Shown here: in pieces, positions 18,202-25,953 of the stretch | Layout of the letters: every line of letters starts with the position of its first letter | Position numbering within the stretch: position 1 is the first letter of the stretch | Assembly (NCBI RefSeq): GCF_016917355.1 | Contig: NZ_CP070304.1 | Coordinates: 3,410,001 to 3,474,000 of the forward strand | Direction of reading: 5' to 3' | DNA length: 64,000 bases | Source of the DNA: Glaciimonas sp. PAMC28666 | GTDB taxonomy: Bacteria; Pseudomonadota; Gammaproteobacteria; Burkholderiales; Burkholderiaceae_D | Notes under the pieces: model-generated | The model's input: the letters and a program-made list of their open reading frames with translations, nothing else | What the model was told of the DNA's origin: nothing | Database searches by the model: none | Translations under genes and position numbers: made by a program

Positions 18202-19022
18202 TTGAAATCTCCTAAAGACGCGTGGTTGTGGGACGATTCCCCGTTGCAAGCAAAACAGTCGCAAAAAAATTTCCGCAGTTACGCAGTGAGATAGCCGGCA
18301 TCAAAAAAACGGATGTTAAGGTTCTACAGTAATACGAGGGCTTCTTTTGGGATTGCTTTGCGGTGCTCATTGCCGGATTGATTCGGCAAATTCTGTCGAG
18401 ATTCACAACTGCTGAAGCGCCGGGCGGCATCAATTCAGGAGCATTTGTTTCGGTAGTTCATCGATTCAGTTCGAGAGCGGTCTTAGTCTTTTTTAGATAT
18501 TTCTCAAAATTATACGCGGCGCTTTTTTTATTTCTTTAACGCAATTGTTGTGCCATGGCATTTAAATCAAATAAATTTCGAGCACATTTATCTATGAAAT
18601 TCACGGTGTTTTTTGAAGGAAAAATTAATTCAAATAGTGTGAAATTAATGCTCGGAAACTGCATTTTTTTTGCATAAAAAATAGGTGAAACAGAATCTTT
18701 TTCTTTGCGCAAACTATACGTACGAGCGTACTTATTGGCTGTCGGCCTATTATTTTCTAACGTTTAAGATGTTTTTTCACGCGACTATGGCGCAGCATTT
18801 TCCGAGGTTTGATATTTCAATTTTGAATATCAGACGCTAGTGAAGATCATTTTTGTTATATGCAAGAAATAACTGGCGTTAGCTAAGATGGAAACTAGCC
18901 CTTTCGATGGTTTGATCGTCGTCATAATTGTCACAAAAAAATCGCGTTCCATGGCCGCTTCAGATGCTATCGTTAGGCTGTATTTGTTCAACGCTTCCCA
19001 CCATCATTTTCGTAAAGCGCCT
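18202..19022. other. AT-rich divergent intergenic region
   Basis: About 800 bp between flp (minus) and the hydrolase (plus), AT-rich from 18500 to 18880. It holds the sigma-54-like site listed separately, a near palindrome GTACGAGCGTAC around 18720, an imperfect inverted repeat at about 18811-18831, and CGTTAGCTAA at 18877-18886. A frame of about 70 codons upstream of flp has no ribosome binding site and is not counted as a gene. Confidence 0.5.
18540..18555 (-). promoter_or_regulatory. Sigma-54-type -24/-12 promoter candidate for flp
   Basis: Read on the minus strand the sequence is TGGCACAACAATTGCG: TGGCAC, five bases, TTGC. The invariant GG and GC are exactly ten bases apart, as in sigma-54 promoters. 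It points toward flp; the start site would fall near 18528, leaving a leader of about 325 nt. No enhancer-binding protein gene is in the window, so the assignment rests on the motif alone. Confidence 0.45.
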
Positions 19023-20054
19023 ATGTCCTGTTGCTCGTTTTTTTTCCCGCCTCATTTTTGGTCACGGTGTTTAATGGCGGGCCTTTTTGGTGCGATATCA
19101 CTAGGCGTGCATGCCGCGCCCGATTATGGGCAGGAGCTTCAAGGCTTTCCCAGCCCCTATCCTTTGCAGCATTACGCCTTTGCATCACAGGGAGCCAATT
19201 TGCAAATGGGCTATATGGATGTTGCGCCCGTCACCAAACCGAACGGCCGTACCGTTGTTTTAATGCATGGTAAAAATTTTTGTGGCGCAACTTGGGAAGC
19301 GACTATAAAGGCGCTGAGCGTTGCTGGGTATCGCGTCGTGGCACCTGATCAAATCGGTTTTTGTACGTCGACCAAGCCGGAGCATTATCAATACACCTTT
19401 CAGCAACTTGCCATTAATACTCATGGACTGCTGGATCAGTTAGGGATAACGCAGGCCACAATTGTCGGTCATTCCACGGGAGGCATGCTGGCTACCCGAT
19501 ACGCTTTAATGTATCCCGCGCAGGTCGATCAGTTGGTAATGGTGAATCCGATTGGCCTTGAGGATTGGAAAGCGCTAGGCGTTCCTTACCGAACCGTAGA
19601 TCAATGGAATGAGCGCGAACTCAGGATGACCGCGGATGGCATTCGACAGTATGAGTTGACTACGTATTACGTCGGGCGATGGAAGCCTGAGTACCAGCGC
19701 TGGGTAGATATGCTTTCCGGACTGAATCAAGGTCCTGGAAAAAAATTGGTAGCGTGGAACTCTGCGCTCATCTACGACATGATCTTTACGCAGCCAGTTG
19801 TGTATGAATTTAAAAATTTAAAAATGCCGACGCTGCTGATGATCGGGGAGGCCGATACGACTGCCATTGGTAGTGATATCGCCCCACCGGACGTAAAAGC
19901 TGTAATTGGTCATTATTCTGTGCTCGGAAAACAAGTCGCTAAATTGATACCAAACGCAACGTTGGTGGAATTTCCGGATTTCGGACACGCTCCGCAGATG
20001 GAAGACCCGAAAAATTTCCACAAAATCTTATTGCAATGGCTGGCAAGTAAATGA
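19023..20054 (+). CDS. Secreted alpha/beta hydrolase
   Basis: A 343-residue alpha/beta hydrolase fold protein with an N-terminal export signal (LMAGLFGAISLGVHA). Catalytic features are visible: oxyanion segment VVLMHGKNF, nucleophile elbow VGHSTGG (Ser), a later acidic residue in LLMIGEADTT, and the catalytic His in DFGHAPQ. The substrate cannot be told; similar proteins are annotated as esterases or proline-iminopeptidase-like hydrolases. The start is uncertain: in-frame ATGs at 18888, 19023 and 19071 all lack a strong ribosome binding site, and 19023 or 19071 gives a sensible signal peptide. Confidence 0.8.
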   Translation: MSCCSFFFPPHFWSRCLMAGLFGAISLGVHAAPDYGQELQGFPSPYPLQHYAFASQGANLQMGYMDVAPVTKPNGRTVVLMHGKNFCGATWEATIKALSVAGYRVVAPDQIGFCTSTKPEHYQYTFQQLAINTHGLLDQLGITQATIVGHSTGGMLATRYALMYPAQVDQLVMVNPIGLEDWKALGVPYRTVDQWNERELRMTADGIRQYELTTYYVGRWKPEYQRWVDMLSGLNQGPGKKLVAWNSALIYDMIFTQPVVYEFKNLKMPTLLMIGEADTTAIGSDIAPPDVKAVIGHYSVLGKQVAKLIPNATLVEFPDFGHAPQMEDPKNFHKILLQWLASK

Positions 20055-20360
20055 CTGATATCGTTAGTTTGGCGATTCTCGAAAAAGCGACCCCTATCAA
20101 ACCACATCTCTGGCAAGCTTATAAGATCGAAACGTAATTTTTGCCCGTGCGGGCGGCTATGCGGCTGTTAGGGCATAATTGTTGCGGTATTGTGATGTTA
20201 ATGCTGGTATTGCCGGACGTTCTATATTTATGGTCTTTTATTATTGCCAATAAAGCCCGGTTTTAATTATCATCGACGTTAGCTAACAAACATGGGATTT
20301 CTTCGGCTGTAAAATCGAAGTAAAGCAATCGCTGTAGTATTTTTTTCATCAAGGAACTCT
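20055..20360 (+). other. Intergenic region upstream of acetoacetate decarboxylase
   Basis: No gene seen. It contains a perfect 10-bp palindrome GTTAGCTAAC (20278-20287) and a -10-like TAAAAT (20310-20315), without a good -35. AAGGA before 20361 is the ribosome binding site of the next gene. Confidence 0.4.
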
Positions 20361-21107
20361 ATGACCGAAGACGATATACGCCGTAATGCATTTGCCATGC
20401 CTTTTCATAATCCTGCATTTCCTCCCGGGCCTTACCGTTTCGTTGATCGTGAATTTCTGATCATCACCTATCGCACCGACCCTGAAGCGCTGAAGAAAAT
20501 CATTCCGGCGCCGCTCCAGTTCGTTGAACCTATCGTTAAGTTTGAATTTATCAAAATGCCGGATTCAACCGGGTTTGGGCATTATTATGAATCAGGACAA
20601 GTGATTCCTGTGACGCTGGATGGCATCGCCGGAGGCTACGTTCACAGCATGTATCTGAATGACCAGCCACCGATTGCCGGTGGTCGGGAACTGTGGGGCT
20701 TTCCAAAAAAGATGGGGGAGCCGCAATTAAAAGTACACAAAGATACGATGGTCGGTACTTTGTCCTATAGCGACATACAAATTGCAGTCGGAACCATGGG
20801 GTACAAGCACCTCCCGCTCGACGCCGAAGTCATCAAAAAGTCGCTCGAAGCGCCAACCTTTTTACTAAAAATTATTCCTCATGTCGATGGGACCCCGCGT
20901 ATCTGCGAAATCGTCCAGTACAGTCTGACCGACGTCACCATCAAAGGCGCCTGGAGCGGCCCTGGCGCGCTTGATTTGCGCCCCCATGCATTGGCACCGA
21001 TAGCCGATTTGCCGGTGCTTGAGGTACTCTCTGCAGTCCATATTATGTCCGATCTCACGTTGCCGCATGGCACGGTTGTTTATGATTATCTCGCTACTTC
21101 AAAGTAA
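20361..21107 (+). CDS. adc: Acetoacetate decarboxylase
   Basis: A 248-residue member of the acetoacetate decarboxylase family, which converts acetoacetate to acetone and CO2 through a Schiff-base lysine. The catalytic motif [13 protein letters not shown] is present near residues 112-124, with the active-site and pKa-lowering lysines adjacent (KK). The N-terminal [24 protein letters not shown] and the C-terminal [18 protein letters not shown] fit the family. AAGGA precedes the ATG. It lies 9 bp upstream of a 3-hydroxybutyrate dehydrogenase gene, so the pair handles the ketone bodies of polyhydroxybutyrate turnover. Confidence 0.93.
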   Translation: MTEDDIRRNAFAMPFHNPAFPPGPYRFVDREFLIITYRTDPEALKKIIPAPLQFVEPIVKFEFIKMPDSTGFGHYYESGQVIPVTLDGIAGGYVHSMYLNDQPPIAGGRELWGFPKKMGEPQLKVHKDTMVGTLSYSDIQIAVGTMGYKHLPLDAEVIKKSLEAPTFLLKIIPHVDGTPRICEIVQYSLTDVTIKGAWSGPGALDLRPHALAPIADLPVLEVLSAVHIMSDLTLPHGTVVYDYLATSK

Positions 21108-21116
21108 AGGAATGCC

Positions 21117-21899
21117 ATGTCACTGAAAGATAAAGTCGCCCTAATTACGGGCTCAGCCAGCGGTATCGGCAAAGAAATCGCCATCGAATACGCACGTGCG
21201 GGAGCTAAAGTTGTCATCGCCGATCTGGCACTGGACGCAGCAACCGCCACCGCCAACGAAATCAACCAGTCCGGTGGTATTGCAATGGCAGTCGCGATGA
21301 ACGTGACTGATGAGGCGCAAGTTGATAAAGGTATTGCCGATACGGTTGCCGCCTTTGGCAGCATTGACGTGCTAATCAGCAACGCTGGAATTCAGATCAT
21401 TGCCCCTATTGTCGATTCGACGCTGGATAACTGGAAAAAAATGCTGGCGATTCATCTTGATGGCGCTTTTCTCACCACGCGCGCAGCTATGCGAGAAATG
21501 ATTAAGGCGGGGACGGGCGGTTCGATCATTTATATGGGATCGGTGCACTCGCATGAAGCCTCGCCATTAAAAGCGCCTTACGTAACCGCCAAGCATGGAT
21601 TAATCGGATTGGCAAAAGTGGTGGCGAAAGAAGGGGCGAAGAATAAAATTCGTGCCAACGTCATTTGCCCCGGCTTTGTCCGCACACCGTTAGTGGAGAG
21701 ACAGATTCCAGAACAGGCCAGGGAATTGGGGATCACCGAAGATCAGGTCGTCAAGAACGTGATGTTGAAAGATACCGTCGATGGCGAATTCACCACGGTG
21801 CATGATGTCGCACAAACTGCGATATTTCTTGGCGGTTTCGAGTCAAATGCACTGACCGGACAGTCGATAGTCGTTAGTCATGGCTGGTTTATGCAGTAA
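21117..21899 (+). CDS. bdhA: 3-hydroxybutyrate dehydrogenase
   Basis: A 260-residue short-chain dehydrogenase. It has the cofactor motif [15 protein letters not shown] in ISNAGIQ, the catalytic Ser ([12 protein letters not shown]) and YVTAKHG (Tyr-x-x-x-Lys), and [21 protein letters not shown], which is characteristic of D-3-hydroxybutyrate dehydrogenases. It interconverts D-3-hydroxybutyrate and acetoacetate with NAD. It starts 9 bp after the decarboxylase gene and ends just before strong inverted repeats. Confidence 0.92.
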   Translation: MSLKDKVALITGSASGIGKEIAIEYARAGAKVVIADLALDAATATANEINQSGGIAMAVAMNVTDEAQVDKGIADTVAAFGSIDVLISNAGIQIIAPIVDSTLDNWKKMLAIHLDGAFLTTRAAMREMIKAGTGGSIIYMGSVHSHEASPLKAPYVTAKHGLIGLAKVVAKEGAKNKIRANVICPGFVRTPLVERQIPEQARELGITEDQVVKNVMLKDTVDGEFTTVHDVAQTAIFLGGFESNALTGQSIVVSHGWFMQ

Positions 21900-21996
21900 T
21901 GTTCCTGAAACGGTCCACGGAAGGCAGGCATTGCTTCAATTTTATTGTTAATGTTGCTTTCCTGGTTCGTACTACGTAGTCCGTCATATTAATCCG

Positions 21997-22029
21997 CATC
22001 AGGCGGCGTGCAGCGCTCGCCGCCTGATG
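21997..22029. terminator. Strong inverted repeat after bdhA
   Basis: A perfect 12-bp stem (CATCAGGCGGCG / CGCCGCCTGATG) with a 9-nt loop about 100 bp after bdhA. There is no T-tract, so it may act as an RNA 3' end stabiliser or factor-assisted terminator rather than an intrinsic one. Confidence 0.55.
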
Positions 22030-22120
22030 ACGCGAATCCGTAACACGCTCTTTCTGTAATCATTCCCTTTTTGCACCTCGTTCGTGCTCCACTGCGCGCG
22101 CCTCTTTTTTTCGTTCAAAA

Positions 22121-22155
22121 AAAGGAGCGATAAAAAGCTCCTTTCATTCAAATTA
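22121..22155 (+). terminator. Intrinsic terminator
   Basis: An 8-bp stem AAAGGAGC / GCTCCTTT with an A-rich loop, followed by a T-rich tract. It is preceded by an A/T-rich stretch, so it could work in both directions. It ends the adc-bdhA unit. Confidence 0.65.
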
Positions 22156-22246
22156 TTTTTTTGAAAAATAGCCAACCTCATGCGCGGGCGAAAAATCAGA
22201 AAAATCGTAACAGACTTATCTCGCTTTATACGATGTGAATCTTGCG

Positions 22247-23008
22247 ATGTCGCTTATAGTGAAGCGAAGCGAACAAAATCTCAGATCGGTCGTCGTGAAA
22301 AAAATCAGTGTCGAACAAGCAGAAACCATTCTGACGTTGCAGGATAATATCAATCGGAAGGTAGACGACCATTGGTTGAATTCGGGATACCCCTATTTGC
22401 GCGGAGTACTGGTTGAGGCCGTGGAAGCACTGGATCACTACGGATGGAAATGGTGGAGTTCCGCACCGAGAGACTTATCTCAGGTACAGATCGAGCTCAT
22501 TGATATTTTGCACTTTAGCCTGTCCGATCTGATCAGTGAATGTGGCGGCAATTTGATCACTGCCACAAGTGTTCTCTTAAGTCGCTCCGATCCTGAGCTG
22601 GATGAATGTTATTTCGATGGCAGAGCGTATGCAATTGCGGACTGTGACGTTCCAAAGCTTCTGGAGCTGATCGCCGGTGTTGCGGGTAGCGGTCGCAATG
22701 AACTACCTTTGCTTGAGGTCACGTTTCGTGCGTGTGGTCTGAACTGGGATCAGATCACGGTTCTTTACATTGCGAAACACGTTTTAAATGTGTTTCGCCA
22801 GAATCATGGCTACAAAGACGGCTGCTATACCAAAATATGGGGTGACAAAGAAGATAACATCCATCTGGTTGAAATTGTGTCCTATCTCGATCCCGCTGCA
22901 GCCAATTTTTCAATGCAAATCTACGGCCTCCTCAATGAACGTTATGCTTTTTATGCGTTAGCGCGGCAACCTATCATTTGTGTAAAAAGCGTGCATGCAG
23001 ACAATTGA
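22247..23008 (+). CDS. Dimeric-type dUTP diphosphatase
   Basis: A 253-residue all-alpha NTP pyrophosphatase of the dimeric dUTPase family (PF08761 type). It shows the family metal and substrate motifs: LQDNINRKVDDHWL near the start, EAVEALDHYGWKWW, and QIELIDILHFSLSDL, giving the ExxE...ExxD acidic set. It hydrolyses dUTP to dUMP and pyrophosphate. Most betaproteobacteria use the unrelated trimeric dut enzyme, so this gene may be an acquired or second enzyme. The ATG at 22247 is chosen, without a good ribosome binding site; GTG at 22235 is possible. The last 14 bp overlap the start of the P450 remnant. Confidence 0.8.
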   Translation: MSLIVKRSEQNLRSVVVKKISVEQAETILTLQDNINRKVDDHWLNSGYPYLRGVLVEAVEALDHYGWKWWSSAPRDLSQVQIELIDILHFSLSDLISECGGNLITATSVLLSRSDPELDECYFDGRAYAIADCDVPKLLELIAGVAGSGRNELPLLEVTFRACGLNWDQITVLYIAKHVLNVFRQNHGYKDGCYTKIWGDKEDNIHLVEIVSYLDPAAANFSMQIYGLLNERYAFYALARQPIICVKSVHADN

Positions 23009-23484
23009 AGATATCCCCGGTCCTCGCGGCCTTCCTGTGCTTAGTAACCTTCTGCAATTAAAGCCTTCCCTTACTTATCGGCTTCTTTGTGACTGGGCTG
23101 ATCACTACGGTTCCATTTACGCCTTCCGTATCGCCAGTCGGCGGAATGTAACCATTTCTGATGCTACGTTAATTGACGATTTTTTACGCGATCGCCCCGA
23201 GAAATTCAGACGCAGAAGCGCATATTTTTCATCCTGAACGCTGGCGTGGTAATTCATCTTCTGAATATAATTCCCATAATTCGAAAGCTTTTTTACCATT
23301 TGGAGCGGGCTTGCGCTATTGCCCGGGCCAGCGCTTGGCCATGTTGGAAATTATGATGGCGTTGGCGATGCTGGCTAAAAATTTTACGGTCAGATCTGTG
23401 CCCGGTCTATTGCCAACGCAAGAACATTGCGCGTTCACTTTGTGTCCGACCCATGTGGTCGTCGGCTTGCACCGGCGTCAGTGA
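22995..23484 (+). pseudogene. Cytochrome P450, internally deleted and frameshifted
   Basis: The first 70 or so codons encode a P450 N-terminus (IEDIPGPRGLPVLSNLLQL, then RDRPEKFR). At about 23205-23210 the sequence jumps, in another frame, to the C-terminal part: AEAHIFHPERW, then the haem-ligand motif FLPFGAGLRYCPGQ (FxxGxRxCxG). The roughly 280 residues between them, including the I-helix and the ExxR motif, are absent. Frame one stops at 23237. The protein cannot be functional. The start codon lies inside the end of the dUTPase gene. Confidence 0.9.
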
Positions 23485-23613
23485 CGCGACGGATATCCAT
23501 ATTGCTATTCCTGCATTGAAAAAAATTTATATGTACCTTAGCGGCATATAAAAATTCGTAATTTTTTACACAATTTTTCACTTACAAAACACGCGAAGTT
23601 GCGTCATAAACCT

Positions 23614-25629
23614 ATGCATTTATTTACCAAAAAAAATTCTATCGCCCGCCTGTTGCCTTTGGCGATAGGCCTGATCGCCCTGTCAAACCTTGCATGTGCC
23701 GTCGAGCCAAATGTGATTTGGGAGCACAAGCCAGATAACCGTCCACAATTTTACAGCCTGCTAGTGGATACGCAGGGCGATCTTTACGCTCGCCTGCTGA
23801 GCAATCCGATACCTCCTGCTGCTCCGGTCAATGGCGTACTCGCCTTTCGTAATGTCAATAATGCGTTTCAGGAAAAATGGCTGAAGCAATATGTTGAGCT
23901 TGAGGGATCTAAAAAGGCCGCCTACTTTAATCTACTCCTTAACGGTGATACGCTCGTCGCGACATCACAAGACAATGGCAATTTGCTTTTTGTTGAACGA
24001 GACAAGGGCACCCTTTTAAAAACCGTAGACACGGGATTGTCGGACCACCGACTGAGCGAGCGTGACGTTGCGGCATCCCAATGGTCTTTCAGCAAGCCAG
24101 ATGAAATGCTCTATTTCAATGGATGTTTTGCCGATTCAGCGGATCCGAAATTGTTACGCCCTACGCTGGTAGGAGTGGGGTTCGATGATAGTGAGATTAA
24201 GTGGAAAAAGCCGCTTGCTAAATACCGTCGTTGCGGAGAGTGGGGCGCGAGCAGCTATTTTCGACCTTTTCCTTCAACGATAGACTCTCATGGCGTATTG
24301 CACATGACGCAGCGAGGTACCGATACATCAAAAGTGCCGCAAGGATATATCTATTCCGCCGAATCCAATGGTGACGCATTAGCGAGCGCCACATTTTCTT
24401 TGGCGCCCCATCAGCCTGTGATGGGCTACGATGGCACTCTATATTTTCTTGCTTCCACAAACCGGGCGCAGGAAGGAACTGACTATACGTTATATGCATC
24501 AGATACTGATCAGCAACCACTGCGATCACTTCATACCTTTCAAATTAATGCGCCTGTTACCGATCCAATGCTGCCTGAGCCTATCATCTCAGGCTCCGCG
24601 ATTTATTTTGTTGATTCAGCGGACAAAAAGAGTTGGGCTATTACTAAGCTCATTCTCGACCCTTTGGAGACCTCCCCCGCTTGGACCTTTACCTTGCCAG
24701 AAGGGGATTCAATTACAAGCACGCCCGCTATCAGCGCCGCAGGCACTTTATATATGGGAACGGAAAAGACACTTTACGCAATCGACTCCAAAACGGGTCT
24801 CGAAAAATGGAGTACAAATAAGTATGGCGTAACGCGACAGTTGTCGATAGGCTTAAACGGAACGCTTTACGCAATTGCTTGTGGAAACAGCTGCATTGTT
24901 GCGATAGAAGGTGATGGAACACCTTTGTCTAATGGCCCCTGGCCGAAATTTCGTGGTGATCTGGGTAACACAGGGCAGGTCTCAAGCAACACTGAGGAAT
25001 ATCCCGCCAAGCTTCCAATCGAGGCCAAAATATTCGCCTCGCACGCGACGGTGAAAGGACTTCAAACGCTGACGTTAGACGGTAGCGGATCATACAGTGA
25101 TGCGGTGGGTGGACTGAAATACGGTTGGAGACAAACAAAAGGTCCGCTACTTAAGACACCCATCATTGGCGCTTCGCACACCCGCGCCATGATAGAAATT
25201 CCCCCCGTCTCACGTACCGCAATCTTTAGCTTTACGCTTGAGGTCAGTGATAGGGATCATCGTAAGGCTAGCAGCGCGGTTGAAGTGATAGCGCATCCTG
25301 CAGCCGAACTAACGCCCCCAAAGTTTGATGTCTTCACTTCAGCGCGCAAGTTAGCGGATTCTGAGGACTATATTGTTGTCGGAGGCAAGCGAGTCAGACT
25401 AACCGCGCATTTGTCACCTCTCAATACGCTGGGAGATCCTATGACATATCGCTGGATAGAAATTACCAAGGGCTACAAAGCCGGTCTCGCGAGGGACCGC
25501 CTGCGCGACGACGAAGTAAGGGCAACTATCCCACGCGTAAATGCTGATACGACTTTTACGTTTGAGTTCGTTGCAACTAACAGTGCTGGAACTAACCGCA
25601 AAATAGTGAACATCAGGGCCACACCCTGA
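23614..25629 (+). CDS. Exported PQQ-type beta-propeller protein 1
   Basis: A 671-residue exported protein. A signal peptide (RLLPLAIGLIALSNLACA) precedes a beta-propeller of PQQ-like repeats, clearest at TPAISAAGTLYMGTEKTLYAIDSKTGLEKW and IGLNGTLYAIACGNSC. A shared segment GDGTPLSNGPWPKFRGDLGNTGQ follows, then two Ig/PKD-like beta domains in the C-terminal third. It lacks the quinoprotein dehydrogenase active site, so a structural or binding role is more likely than catalysis. Start ATG 23614 is preferred; TTG 23599 adds five residues. A paralogue follows downstream. Confidence 0.75.
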   Translation: MHLFTKKNSIARLLPLAIGLIALSNLACAVEPNVIWEHKPDNRPQFYSLLVDTQGDLYARLLSNPIPPAAPVNGVLAFRNVNNAFQEKWLKQYVELEGSKKAAYFNLLLNGDTLVATSQDNGNLLFVERDKGTLLKTVDTGLSDHRLSERDVAASQWSFSKPDEMLYFNGCFADSADPKLLRPTLVGVGFDDSEIKWKKPLAKYRRCGEWGASSYFRPFPSTIDSHGVLHMTQRGTDTSKVPQGYIYSAESNGDALASATFSLAPHQPVMGYDGTLYFLASTNRAQEGTDYTLYASDTDQQPLRSLHTFQINAPVTDPMLPEPIISGSAIYFVDSADKKSWAITKLILDPLETSPAWTFTLPEGDSITSTPAISAAGTLYMGTEKTLYAIDSKTGLEKWSTNKYGVTRQLSIGLNGTLYAIACGNSCIVAIEGDGTPLSNGPWPKFRGDLGNTGQVSSNTEEYPAKLPIEAKIFASHATVKGLQTLTLDGSGSYSDAVGGLKYGWRQTKGPLLKTPIIGASHTRAMIEIPPVSRTAIFSFTLEVSDRDHRKASSAVEVIAHPAAELTPPKFDVFTSARKLADSEDYIVVGGKRVRLTAHLSPLNTLGDPMTYRWIEITKGYKAGLARDRLRDDEVRATIPRVNADTTFTFEFVATNSAGTNRKIVNIRATP

Positions 25630-25953
25630 CTCTTGATGAAATTGGTTTGCCTGGTAGATTTCCGCAACGGAGACATTCGCAAACACTTATATCCCGCACT
25701 GATCGTCGTTGGCATCACTACGTCTGCTCAAACCGAACGTTCGCCGTGGAAAAGTGATCGCGATGTGTCGTTATGGGATAGAGCATTGGATTTCGATACC
25801 TATAATTCTCAGACGGCTGCAATGGAGCAATGCAATTTTTTATCCAACTACAACGCATATCGGGCGGACTTCCCTGTTACTCCACACTCCCGTAACTAGT
25901 GCCCTTTAATGCACCACTGGTTCAACCACGCGAATTTGCAATAAAAGGAACGC
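25630..25953 (+). other. Spacer between the two propeller paralogues
   Basis: No convincing gene. Open frames here lack ribosome binding sites and family features. The end of the spacer carries AAAGGA before the next ATG. Confidence 0.4.

Noticed and set aside
18212-18433. A 73-codon frame between the sigma-54-like site and flp
   Set aside because: No ribosome binding site and no recognisable protein character; treated as leader RNA.
25633-25899. An 88-codon plus-strand frame between the two propeller genes
   Set aside because: No ribosome binding site, no family features, composition unlike the neighbours.
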